A stretch of 64,000 nucleotides of DNA from Crambe crambe. Its lineage: Eukaryota; Porifera; Demospongiae; Poecilosclerida; Crambeidae. Under the pieces are notes generated by a model, which was not told the DNA's origin, ran no database searches, and saw only the letters and a list, made by a program, of their open reading frames with translations. The stretch spans positions 6,107,563-6,171,562 of the forward strand of contig OZ004594.1 in the NCBI GenBank assembly GCA_963924555.1, in the 5' to 3' direction. Position numbers and translations under genes: made by a program. Below are positions 12,140-23,236 of the stretch, one piece after another. The stretch's first letter is position 1, and each line of letters starts with the position of its first letter.

Positions 12140-12469
12140 CAGTTGAACCTTGGTTATCCGAACACCTTTGTCCAAGCATTTTTTCCAGGCTGCCGGATAA
12201 GTGAATTAGTCCTGGATAAGTGAAATAATAGTGTTGCAGTTATGTTGGCTGTTTGGAATTTTTTAAAAGCTAGTACTAACAGCTTAGAACAGTGCTTGTT
12301 ATGCAGTTGCTAATTATGTGCCTGTGCAAAGCACTCCCAGAAAATAAGTAAAAATCCATTACACATGCTTGTAGTGCATGTATTAATCACTATTTCCTAA
12401 TCTGGATAAACCACAGGTTCCAGATAAACGAGTTGCGGATAAGAGTTGCGGATAACTGAGGTTACACTG
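12140..12469. mobile_element. pogo/Tigger-like MITE with TA duplication
   Basis: The ends are CAGTTGAACCTTGGTTATCC and its inverted partner GGATAACTGAGGTTACACTG, flanked by TA on both sides (12138-12139, 12470-12471). Internal GGATAAGTGAA motifs echo the ends. CAGT...TTATCCG ends with TA duplication are typical of the pogo/Tigger branch of Tc1-mariner. No transposase. A decayed relative shares the 'TGCTAATTATGTGCCTGTGCA' segment at about 27500-27606. Confidence 0.75.
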
Positions 12470-12486
12470 TAGTATGGTTGTCCTTG

Positions 12487-12635
12487 AAAAAAAAAAAAAA
12501 GACATTCCAAGTAGGGGAAAAAAAAAAGAAAAAAACAAACAATGAAAAAACAACAAAAAACAAAAACAAAAACAAAATAAAACAAAACAAAATAAAACAA
12601 AACAAAAAAATCAACAACAAGCAAACAAAATGTAA
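12487..12635. repeat. A-rich low-complexity tract
   Basis: About 150 bases of A with regularly spaced C (AAAACAAAAC type). Similar tracts occur at 30205-30300, 31600-31660 and 32005-32040. They may be decayed poly-A tails of retroposons or simple repeats. Open frames here are compositional artefacts. Confidence 0.8.
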
Positions 12636-13068
12636 TGTACTTCAATCAAACTTACAGCCTCCAACTCTTTTTTGTGCATATCCGTATATACTTCTCTTTT
12701 GAATGTTGACTATGCTTTACCTGTCCCTCATCAATGCACATGCAGTTCATTTCAGAGAGAGTTTATATTTCCAAGTGTATAAACTGGAAAGCCTACTTTA
12801 GTTTGTGGTGATTTCCAGACTCTCTGTTGTTAAATTCTCCATGCACTTGGAAGCCCTGCCCCTTGCCTAAAATGGCATACCATTTTTTCGACTTGGTATG
12901 CGGTTCCACTCGAAAGAAAGTAGCTATTTACATTCCTTGATCATTTATTGTAATTATCTGCTCTAACTTTCTCAATTCTTGCCCAAACTTCACTTTTAAA
13001 AGAGCTGCTACTCCCAAACTGTAAATTAAATAAATTATTATTTAGGATTTATAATTTTACAGCATGTC

Positions 13069-16000
13069 ATGGATAGATCTGTGTATACATCCGTGGTCTT
13101 CCTGGTTATCCTCTCTGTCCCCTTCTCCCTGGCCTTTCGTCTAGGGGCCCCTGTTGAGTCATGCTATGGACATGAAATTATACACCGTTCCAGATTTACT
13201 AATCTGTTACTACCTAAAAGAGTTTGTACGTCCAATTGTCAACATTTCATATTCCAGAAAGCAGTTAATGGAAGTGCTTTACAGGAAAGGAATGAAGTTA
13301 TACCAGTTACAAATGGACCATGTGCTGATACTAACTATTATACATGTGGCTGCACTTATCACTGTGAGTTCTAAAGAACAATTGAAAAAGTAAGCTAGCT
13401 ATAGTGTCATAAAAAGACTGTAACTGTTTGAGTCAAAAGGTTAACCTTCATCAGTTTTAATTTTGTTGAGCTTCTCTGAAGTAACATGCAAGCATACTGT
13501 AGATTTGAGAATCCAAAAGCTGGTAGCTATTGTGATTGCATGAGTCCATAATTATTATAGAACAGGCCAGTAGTAGCACTATACACGCTGAACTTGAACT
13601 TTGATGCTCTAAAGATGGCTGGCAATTATGTGTAATGTTAGGTGAGTGAGTGAAAGAATAGAGTGAATCTTATTATCATAGCATTGGAGCCAAGAAAGCT
13701 TGCTACTTTTGGCCTAACAATACTTTCCCCCTATCACAAGGGAAAAAACATTTCTGTGAAATGAAAAAAAATGTAGTGATGACTATTGCTCAAAAAAGTA
13801 AGAAACAACTTTGTTCTGCATAATTCTTACTGTGAAGCGTATATGTAGGGATTGTTGGCTGGATATGCAGAACAAAGATTGATCCTATTTGCATCCTTCA
13901 TCCCTACCCTTGTTTCCTTACTTTTTTGAGCAATAGTCATACCTACATTTTTTTTTCATTTCCCTTACTTGTTCATAGTCTTGATGCAAGAATTCATTCT
14001 CTATGTGTATGCAGGGACAGAAGTTTCTTGAGATGTATGGGACTCCAATAGCATAGCAGCCTCGTACCCAGGCCTGCAAAAAAAGTGGGCCTGGGTACGA
14101 GGCTAAGCAGCCCGATCGAGTCTAGGCTTGAAGTGTTGAGCTATATACTTGGAGGTCGAGGATGTAGATGAATCGGAAATAGAGTCTACCAGTAGATGCA
14201 TTGGTAGATCTGAAATCCCCAAGTTGATAGACTAAGAGTTGTCTACGAACTAGAGCTATAGAGCTAGCTTAGCTAGCTGAGTAATATTGGATACACGTGC
14301 ATGCGTATTATCAACAAGATTGCTTCAATATTTAAGTTAGTCAAGTACTGTGCTTCATAGTGTCTCCTTTTACATCGACTCTTTTGAGGATTAACAAGTA
14401 CAAAAGATTGTAGCTGGTAGTGGAAATCATAGCTGTAGCTTGAGTGGTTGAGAGATATGGTTATCTAAGAAGAATAAGAAGAATAATACAAGAAGAAGAA
14501 CCCAGCGACTTATCTGCTTGCTGTATTTCTAAAAATTATGGTAAGCCCTGGTCTTGAAACCTGCACTTTGTAGTAGGCTGGATAATCATTGTCACAGTAG
14601 CTTTTGTTAAGTCTAAGTGGGGGAACTAGAATTTCACATTTGTATTAGTCAATATGCAGCACACACAGCCGTCCGCATCATCCCTACATAGAGAGAGCTA
14701 CAGCTCTCTCTGATGATTATATCAGGAGTAGTTAATAAGCTTGCTCATTTACTTATAACTAAATATTATGCTGTCTCATGCAGTTAAAATGAACGTCACC
14801 ATAAACAGAGGATATATAATTCAAGCCCGACCTGAGACTCCTGAATTCATTAGAGGTGCTACTTTATATGGCACTTGGATAATTCATCCCAATGATTCTT
14901 CTATCATCAAAGTTTTGCGCTGTGCAAGAGAGGCAGCGATGGAAAATGGAACAAAATATGATGTAGGTCTAGATTATGTCATAGTGTACATTGTCCCCCC
15001 ATCCCCCCATGCTAACTAAGTGTTATAATTTGGATACTATAGTACTCTCTAAGTATAGATGGCACGGATGGCCTATTGGAGTATTTTCTTTCATGACACC
15101 AGAATACTTCACATTATTCAATAATGTAATTCTTTACCTTTAACTTGACTATACAACATATAGCTATTCGAAATAGCACATCATTTTCCAACCCAGTCTT
15201 ATTGCCACCCGACTAGAAGTGTTATACGAGTAATACATTTCAATTAGTATGCAGCTACATGCAAAATGCGTGGGGGTTGATTTTTGTCGTAGAATAGCTA
15301 TAATTTTTGCTGTAAGATGTGTACCAGTCCATGTAGTTGAAGTTAAAGTTGAAACCAAAAATTCCAGGTCAGCAACAGAGAGTGCACAGCTCACAGAATC
15401 TAATTACTTAATTTCGGGACATTCCATTCACTAGGTATGTATGTACACACATAACATGTATTGCAATATAAAGAACACTTATTATAGTACACAGCATTTA
15501 AGAACCGTAACTGCAAAATACTTTATAACCATCAGTACAAGATAAATGGTATTGAATAGATTAATAATGTCCAGAGGAAGGAAATACATCCAGGTCAGGT
15601 GGTCCTTGCCTCCTTTGATATCAGAACTCCATGTACTTCAGCCATTTAGTAACCTGGGAAAACAAAATTGAGGGAAGTAACCTCAATAAATAGAAAGTGT
15701 GAAAAGGATATAAAGTGAAGTATGGAAAACATTGGCAGTAATAATACATACCAAGATGGTTGCATTCTGCAGCACAATGCATCATTCACACCATAGATAG
15801 TGTGTCCAAATTACTAGGATTGGAAGTTAGGCCCGATACTCAAACATCATCTAGCTACACATATTAGTCTCTGCGAAGGGCACTACAAGAAAGTGTATGA
15901 TAAGGTCAGTGGTGTATCTAGAGTGGTACTATTATACAGTCAGTGGACCCTCACTGATTCGAATAGCTTGGGACCAGAACCCATGTGGATCAGTGAAAGT

Positions 16001-19000
16001 TTCAAATTAGTGAATACATACCATCTGAATGGAGCACTTTAGAGATGACAATACATTTTAAATAAAAAGGAGACAAAGTTCAATCAGACATGGATATTGC
16101 AGAAGAGGAAGAACTAGAAATGGACGATGACTTTTACAATGAGTCAAACCAATTATTCATCCATTCTTATAAACTATAAGTATAGGATCTCCACTACTGG
16201 AGGAGGCTGAGATGACACCATGACAATATAATATTTCATCCAATGACCCAATAATTTTATCTTAAGACAACTCAGTTAGGTCAATGCCCTGCAGCTATAT
16301 GGACATCCTAATTTGGATTTGCTATATAGCAGCACACAAATATCTGCCCAAAGCTAACTTCAACTGAACTATGGTAACTGCAAAACTTGCCTTGAAGAGA
16401 AATTTGTCTCTCTTGGTAAATACCGCCCTAGGATTTTCAGGAAATTGAAGCCCCAAGACGAAGAATACTACTTTAAGCTATCAAAAACAGCCTCCACATT
16501 TACCAAGAAGAAAAAGAAAAAAAAAGTAATGACGGACACATGGATGACGTTCTACATACAACATTCAGCATCAAATCAAGCCAGTATTGAATGGGCAGTG
16601 TGAATATGCTATAGCCATAAATAATGACAAGGAAAATTTCTACACTATGGATATTCAGTTGGTTTATTTCGGGACACAGCATTCGCTAGACAGGTACACA
16701 CAAATAGGTCATATGCCCAGAGCTAATTTCATACTAAAAAAGGTCACTGTAAAACTTACCATTCCAGCATTTGAAGCCACTAAAGTTGAGCAAGGAATTT
16801 CAATAAAAACTTGGTCGCTCAGAAAAAGCGGCAAGATCTTCGGAAATTGGGATCCCAAGATGAAGAGCAGCCACTTTAGATTCACTGTAGCGTCTAAAAT
16901 CTACTTCGATACAGCATTTCTCCAGAAAGAGCCTCCACATTTGCCACACTCGAAATGGCAGCAGAGCCAAAAATTCCACATAGAATCATGTGAGCAAATA
17001 GGATTTACAGGTGGTTATTAGACTGAACTGGTTAACAACATTTTTGGAGTGTAATATCAGAGAGCACGATAAGTAGGGATGGCATAGATTGCCCCATTGG
17101 TATTTTCTTTCATAACTCCTTCCCTCCTACAACTCCTAACTTGAAGACAGAACACCTTCATGATGCTAGAACTCAAGTATGAAGAGCAGAAGATGTAGGT
17201 TTTGGGGCCACATGGCTTGGTTTGATATGATGCTGCAGTCATAGTCCAGCTAAATCTTGAGGCCATCCCTATATTTAGAAGAATTTTTTGCGCTGCACTT
17301 GTTTCTATTTTTTCCTTTGTAATTAGCTATGACAATTCATTGAACCAAATTTCAGGGCAATGAATTTATCTTCATTTTCTTTGTAGCCTATAGCTGAAGA
17401 ATGTTTTGCTTCTACCCTTGCTCTACAGGTCCTCAGAAGGCTACAATGAAATATTACATCTACACAGTAGAGAGAAGAATGTTTAAAAAATCTAAAATTC
17501 ATTCGCTAAAATGATTTCTAAAATCGACTTTGTTCAGTTTGTTCATAATAATAAGATCAGCATACTGACTTACTGGCTGCATGCAGCTATGACATTGATA
17601 TCATTGCAATGCTCGAGCGCTACTTACAGGCGTGCCTTTTGCTAGCTTGTACTATACAAAATCAGTGCTATCGATAGCATGACGGAGGCTAGCTAACATT
17701 TCTCTGCCATATTGAAGCCTACACCACACGTGCACAGGGCTAGCATGTGCCAGGGGAACTGCACACTCAAGATACTGTGTCATTTACACTGCAGAAAGAA
17801 GAGTTTTTAGTTTATACAGTCTTATGACCTTTGACCGGCCATCCCTATACTTAGAGAGTGCTAATGCACTCTCTGATATATAGATACGAGCTCCATCAGC
17901 ATTAACCCTTCATCTTATCTTCATACATCACATCATATAGAGTTTAGTATCCTCCTCTATGATTTTGTTGTATGAGCCGAAATGAATCTGATCTGGTTAG
18001 GGGTGCACAACCTGAACCACTCTAGTGAGCATCCTGTTGCAATGACACAAACTAACTCCAGTGAAAAAGTCCCCCACTTTTTCACTTCTTTTTATATTTG
18101 GAGAAGGGTCTCTAAGCACTTGAGAAGATGGCCACAAAAATCCTTTTGTTTGGAAAATGCCACTGTGACATGATATTCACCAAATTAGTGTAAGAATGGT
18201 TTCAATATGTCACTAGCAGGACTCAAACTCATGGTCACCTGCCTTACGAGCCCAGAGTGCAACCACTCTTTACATACACATTTCATTTTGGATCAGATAT
18301 GCGTATAAATTTTGCAGAATTCAGTAACTCATGCCAATGCAAACAGTCTGCCAACTCTTGACTTCTATTATCAAACTCCAACACCAGAGGAAATAATCAC
18401 AGTATATGAAGGACAGTATCCATCAAGATTAACGTTTTTGTAAGTTGCTTTTGGATCATTCTGTAGATAACAAGTAAATAATATGGATGAGATACACAGT
18501 TCTATAGTATCAATGATGATAACAATGGTCAAAAATATGATAAGGCTGAAACTGTATTGAATGATGGAAACACCCAGATCCCTTACTAGATATTTGGTAT
18601 AAACAGCAGAGATATTGCATGGCTCAGTGATTATAGTACTGCAAGCCTATACAAAATATAGTCTGTATAATAGCTATAGATCTGTTTATCTTTCTAGCTA
18701 TTATGATCATGAGGATCTCTAGAGGGTCTTGATGCCAGTCCATAATGTTCAAGATAATTAGTCAACATATGTATGCAATTATATACAGTCACTCTTTAGG
18801 TTAGCTGGTGTGTTGTAAACACATGTTGATATCACTCATTTCTTTTGCAGCTTCACAGTAGCTGATAATGTGGAATTATTCTACTTTCCAAGACAGAGTG
18901 AACCTCGTGTAAGCAGCTTTATACATTTGTTCCATGACTGGACCTTTATTAGTGTTTCTATATATTTATTAGGAATTTAGATGTCCCGAAGACTCCCCTA

Positions 19001-19905
19001 CCACAGATAGTACTTCTGATGCAGGTATGCATGAAATAATTCATTTGTAACTAAAGCTGCTTCATATGATTGTAAGAGTCATGACTGTGTGAAGCCACTT
19101 ATTGTTATGGATGGGGTGTGGGGGGATGGGATGGTGTGATAGGGTTGGGTGGGGTGGTGGTGGGGTGTGAGGAAGTCATTAATGCACCTGATTCTACTGC
19201 TCCATTTAGAAGATACTACTACTGCTGCTTCTGATGTCATCACTGATACAGATAGTACCACTGATACAGATGGTACCACTGATAGTACCACTGATACAGA
19301 TAGTACCACTGATACAGATAGTACCACTGATACCCAGAATCGTCCCACTGATACAGATAGTACCACTGATACCCAGGATCGTTCCACTACGGAAAGGACA
19401 ACTACTACCACAGAAAGAACAACTACTAACAGAGAAAGGACAGATACTATAGTTTACTTTGATGTGATGATGAGTCAAAGTAAGTTCATCATGACATGCT
19501 GAAACATAAGTGGTAGGTCATTTGTGTCACTTGCAAGTTGCCATCAATATTTGGAATGAAACAGACCGGATTAGCTCAGGGACCCTATGAAACAGATTAT
19601 TCTATTGTGCATGCACCAAATCATTGGATGGGATCTTACTTGCCTTGTTGGTTTTGATTGCTGAAATTAATCACTTATATCAATATCCTTACATCATCAA
19701 CCTTCATTCATACATATATTTTGTTGCAGATGCTACAATTGGAATTGGAGTTGGAGTTGGTTTTGGTGCTCTTTGTATCATTGTACTTGTAGTCCTGATA
19801 CTTGGAAGTGTTTATCGAACAAGGAAACGAAAGACTGATGCCATGATGAAGAATGATGATAAGAAGACTACAAAAATAGTTACCATGGACCCAGTCAAGA
19901 AGTAG
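13069..19905 (+). CDS. Reeler-domain type I membrane protein with mucin-like stalk (gene B, complete)
   Basis: Seven exons join in frame to 383 aa: 13069-13363, 14784-14962, 18318-18439, 18851-18908, 18973-19024, 19210-19479, 19730-19905 (TAG). Residues 1-22 form a signal peptide ending PFSLA. Reeler landmarks follow: GAP..SC near 26-32, RGYIIQAR near 105-112, a GT pair and Cys, SVTHAN near 160, DFYYQTP, and FTVADNVELFYF around 199-210. Extra cysteines (VCTSNC, PCADTNYYTCGC) mark a divergent branch. Residues 236-325 are a TDTDST-repeat stalk, 327-351 a Gly/Val-rich membrane helix, and 352-383 a Lys-rich tail ending TMDPVKK. Reeler proteins occur in extracellular matrix and in insect immune factors; a recognition or adhesion role here is inferred. 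A ttttacag before the ATG suggests an upstream untranslated exon. Confidence 0.82.
13757..13962. mobile_element. Short MITE with about 50 bp inverted ends
   Basis: GACTATTGCTCAAAAAAGTA near 13783 and its reverse complement TACTTTTTTGAGCAATAGTC near 13919, extended outward by ATGAAAAAAAATGTAG and inverted partner. It lies in intron 1 of gene B. The loop has another small inverted pair (GTTCTGCATA / TATGCAGAAC). No coding. Confidence 0.65.
14058..14104. repeat. 47-bp perfect palindrome of the AGCCTCGTACCCAGGCC family
   Basis: AGCCTCGTACCCAGGCC and GGCCTGGGTACGAGGCT form a 17-bp perfect stem around a 13-base A-rich loop. It sits in intron 1 of gene B. See also 401-474, 10771-10844, 47608-47670, 48404-48472 and 58283-58330. 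Confidence 0.8.
15935..16060. mobile_element. Tigger-like transposon end
   Basis: CAGTGGACCCTCACTGATTC followed by a GGATCAGTGAAAGTTTCAAA echo resembles the left end of a Tigger/pogo element. An acidic short frame (EEEELEMDDDFYNES) follows at about 16100. The right end was not found. It is in intron 2 of gene B. Confidence 0.4.
17055..17877. mobile_element. Non-autonomous DNA element with ATCAGAGAG...GTAGGGATGGC ends
   Basis: The left end ATCAGAGAGCACGATAAGTA and right end TTAGAGAGTGCTAATGCACTCTCTGAT (shown in part) are inverted, and each end itself can fold into a small hairpin (AGAGAGTGC/GCACTCTCT). Interior blocks match 34340-34460 (CTCTACAGG.CCTCAGAAGGCTACA) and the copies at 27150-27260, 47400-47545, 57395-57500 and 60962-61110 (ACTTGAAGACAGAACACCTTC). 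No transposase. It lies in intron 2 of gene B and largely explains that intron's length. Confidence 0.6.
19105..19175 (+). promoter_or_regulatory. G-rich intronic tract before the stalk exon of gene B
   Basis: GGGGTGTGGGGGGATGGGAT and GGGTTGGGTGGGG blocks lie 35-105 bases upstream of exon 6, matching the arrangement in genes A and C and cassette D. A splicing or G-quadruplex role is inferred from conservation of position. Confidence 0.45.
19234..19384 (+). repeat. Coding VNTR in the gene B stalk exon
   Basis: An 18-base unit ACTGATACAGATAGTACC, encoding TDTDST, recurs with variants (GGTACC, truncated ACTGATAGTACC, and a longer block with CAG AAT CGT CCC). All copies keep the reading frame. 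Genes A and C have only one or two units at this place, so the array expanded in B and could vary between individuals. Confidence 0.75.
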
Positions 19906-21687
19906 ACTGATGATAAGAAGACTGATGATAAGTAATTACTGAGTTTACATAAAAGGTTGTCATTCTTCATGTTATAGCCAGTGATAAATGATGAGATAAT
20001 TTGGTTGAGTGTGTTAAATTGTCAGATTGATCGACAACAATTAGCGCAGCCTGATGGGGTCAGAATGGAGTTCTTAGTAGCTACAGCTTGTGCAAGGACA
20101 TCGGAGGGGGGGGGGGGGAGAGGGGGATACAACACAAAGTACCAACCTTGGGCACAAGTGAATAACACTATAAAAAGAGTGGAAGAGAGAACTTGGCAAG
20201 GTAAGAAACTAACAAAAACACAACATGGGAACAAAACAGTAACAAAACAAAACTTAACTACAGGATTGTTAAGGTTTTTTTTCATAAAAGAATTATTATT
20301 CTTGGCTTTGAAAGAGAAGGGAGGGGAAGATTAATATTTCTTGCATGGCATCTTTACTAGAGAGCCTATCTCAAGTGTGACAATTATATCATAGCCATAG
20401 ACCCTTTTCTTCAATCAATAGGGCATATTTCTCTTTCTGATGGGGAGTTTGGCAAACAGTCAACTCAATCTCAGAGACCAGGACCAGGTAGTTGGAAAGC
20501 TACAGGCAAGTCTCCATGAAACGTGGAACATACACAAGGGGCAATTAGGAAGTGGTAAAAAATGGTAGCTAGAGAATCTTTGATCTGGGTCCATACAGGA
20601 GAGAATGAGTTCCATAATGTGGGTTAGAAGTGGTTCTGTTAAATGCAAATGTGCATGATACATCCTGGAATGAGTTCTAGATCTACTGTAATTAATTAGT
20701 TGGAGACTTTAGGGACTGAACACATAGCTAAGATTGATTCGTGGGACTTTCCAATAAAGCACACTCTGACTCCTTGAACTTTAGCTTCCAGTCTTGGCTC
20801 CAGTTACTCAAAGAGTTCAAGTCTTCCTGTCACTCTGATACAGTATCATTATACAGACCACTTCTGTACAGCAAGGGGTCCATGACTAATATAATAGGGT
20901 ATCTCTATTGTCACCAGAAGCAGTCCAACACAGCATTCTGCACAATTTTCTGGTCATCATGCATGATTATGCATATAATATATACACTAGAGTTTGTGGT
21001 GTTGCTAGTAGGATGAATGCATAGCTAGCTAGTCATCCTCTGCAGAACCTTAAACTAGCTATAAATGGCCTGTTCAGAAGTATTGGATATTAAATTTTAT
21101 ATACTACCTGGTTGTAGGTACAGGATTCTAACTATCATAATAGCTACATGTCTAGCTAACTGATTAACTACAGTGTAGCACACACAGCCTTCTGAATTGA
21201 AATTATATTGATTACTGAAGCTGTAACTACCGTAAGTGCATGGATAACATATTGTAGTTGTACTACAAATAACACATGTAAGGGCACACAATGGCTAGGT
21301 ACACAAAAGTAGGTAAGGGATGAAAAAATCAACAATTTTGTAAGTGTTGACTAGTGGAGGACTACAGCCTTGACTTCTTTTACAAGCTCCTGCTAGCTAT
21401 ATCTTTTATAACATGTTCTGAAGGGGTATAAGATTTCTAGCAACAAGCACAGGCTGACCATGCCTAATTCAGGCATCTCTCTGCATGATAACCAGATGAT
21501 CTCTCTACTCCAAAGAAAAGAGAGAGAAAAAAAATAACTTGTGTGTTCCTTCAATTCATCATCACTTGTTGAAAATTCACTATTAGCTATCTTTTTTTTT
21601 TTGGGGGGGGGGGGGGGGGGGTGGGGCTGGAGCCCCCCTGCCCGGCCTGGCGCGCCCCCCAGGTACAGCTTATACAGACGGTTCTTG

Positions 21688-21916
21688 CACCTTTATTGAT
21701 GGAAAGCGCCACGCGCATGCGTGTAAATTCCATGGCAATGTAATAGAATGACGACTTCTTAGCTGGACAAAGTTCACTAGTATAGTCTGTCTGCCACACA
21801 ATTCGCCAACGAAGGTCCTCACGGTAAGCACTGCAACGAGTAGGCTCACAAGAAGTCATTGCTATGGAATTATAATGAGCATGCGCGTGGCGCTTCCCCT
21901 ATCAATATAAGGTGCA
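21688..21916. repeat. Inverted repeat
   Basis: GGAAAGCGCCACGCGCATGC near 21700 pairs with GCATGCGCGTGGCGCTTCCC near 21880, flanked further out by TGCACCTTTATTGAT and ATCAATATAAGGTGCA. The inner ends include CCATGGCAATG and CATTGCTATGG. It looks like a small transposon hairpin. CpG content is unusually high for this window. Confidence 0.65.
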
Positions 21917-21960
21917 ACGCTTACGCGAACGCTAGCGTGGGACCATAGATACTATGGTGG

Positions 21961-22122
21961 GACGCATGCACACAGCCTGCCAACGGTGCGGAGACTCAAC
22001 GTGCACATTTTCTGTAACGGAGATATCCTTTTGGCTGTTCGCATGCACACAGCTTGCCAACGGTGCGAAGAGACGCAACGTGGACACTTTCTGTAACAGA
22101 GGTATCCTTCTGGCTGTTCTCC
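21961..22122. repeat. Two-copy tandem repeat, unit about 80 bp
   Basis: The unit begins GCATGCACACAGC.TGCCAAC and ends ATATCCTTTTGGCTGTTC. The second copy differs at a few bases. It follows directly after the inverted repeat at 21688-21916 and has the same CpG-rich character, so both may be parts of one mobile element. Confidence 0.7.
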
Positions 22123-22457
22123 TCAATGAGGTGTGTAATAATTATTGTGTTCATGCGTGTTTAAAGAGAGAGATATTAGTATTATACAGTGACAGAGCTG
22201 GTTTAAATCTATAGCTAGCTGGCATTGATAGCTAAAGCATTGTTGGGATTCTATTCTAACGTAGGGCTAAGCACTAGCTTTCTTATCTCCTTTCCTGGTC
22301 ATGCAAGAACCATGCAGTCTCTCTCACTCAAGTTGGATCCTATCCTCTTGAGCTATCTGTTGTCTTTCCCTTTCCTGGGCTAGCTGACTGCCTGTTTCTC
22401 TGCATCAGCCTTTCAGGCAATCTCCTGCATGCATGTTCTGTTCCTGGAGCCTCACAT

Positions 22458-22796
22458 TCAATCTCCCTTTAGTTTTTGGCTGGTGATGGTCTGGACAAAC
22501 TTCAGCATCATCCGTTCTTCTCGATCCCTGCACCACTGCTCTTCTTCCAGGCATCTCTGGTCTTCATGGCGCTGCACATCCAGTAGTCTCTGGTTCTCCA
22601 TCTTGAGTAATAGTTGGGTAAGACTAAGTGTCTCTGCTTGACCAGGGTCCTGTGATGGTGGTGTAGCCATTATATTTTGCAACTCCTTCTCTGGCTCTAG
22701 CTGTTTGGTTTTGCTGCTGTGTTTACTGTTGCCTTCTTCTGGCAGACAAATCCAACTTCTTTCTTCCCAATATTTTTTTATCATGCAGCTGATCAC
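22458..22796 (-). CDS. Unrecognised 112-codon open frame, coiled-coil-like
   Basis: Open frame with many Glu, Gln, Arg and Leu (for example KMENQRLLDVQRHEDQR), predicted by eye to be helical. No start context, splice sites or neighbours support it as a complete gene. Similar charged helical segments occur in the gag-like first ORFs of retroelements, but I see no following pol sequence. Treated as a possible transposon remnant. Confidence 0.25.
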   Translation of the reverse strand: MISCMIKKYWEERSWICLPEEGNSKHSSKTKQLEPEKELQNIMATPPSQDPGQAETLSLTQLLLKMENQRLLDVQRHEDQRCLEEEQWCRDREERMMLKFVQTITSQKLKGD

Positions 22797-23236
22797 TTTA
22801 TTTTTTCAACACTCAAGTAGAATTGGGGACATGAATGAATGCATGACAAGACTATTTCTTGAAGGTGCTCTTTGCTCGAGCTCTGTATGCTTTGAATCTG
22901 GATTGCAGATAACAGCCTGTAGAAATATCCAGCTGACAGACTACGTAACCTCTCGATGGGAAGGGGGTATAGGACATCCTTGGTCTCACGAAGCCTTGCA
23001 AGAAAATGTATTATAAATTTGCTATCTTGATTCTAGAAAGATCTAGTAAGCTACTTTCAGAAAAGCATGCTGTGGCTTCTAAATCTAGAAGAACTTGCCT
23101 GTACTTCAAAACAAGCAGGGACACTGCTGCCAGCTAGCTATCTATAGGGTAACTTAGATACACAAAATTATTATTCCATTCCATATTCCGTAGTGAGCCA
23201 GTCTGCCCGCATGCATGTTATGTTCAACCCTTTCAT

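Larger units (their letters stand above)
19906..23236. other. Spacer between genes B and C, left part
   Basis: No convincing host gene was seen. It holds a poly-G run (20107-20120), a T10-G20-like run (about 21592-21621), an inverted pair at 21688-21916 (CACCTTTATTGATGGAAAGC and partner), a two-copy tandem repeat at 21961-22122, and a - strand frame at 22458-22796 rich in Glu/Gln/Arg that could be a coiled-coil transposon-related fragment but is unrecognised. Confidence 0.4.

Noticed and set aside
12397..12702. Lys- or Phe-rich frames on both strands
   Set aside because: Produced by the A-rich low-complexity tract.
16587..17021. 144-codon + strand open frame
   Set aside because: Lies within intron 2 of gene B, overlaps repeated sequence (TTTCGGGACA... 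shared with 15411), and has no recognisable domain or splice support.
19079..19478. Two - strand frames rich in VVLSVS and ISGTIC repeats
   Set aside because: Antisense shadows of the TDTDST stalk repeat of gene B and of the G-rich intron.
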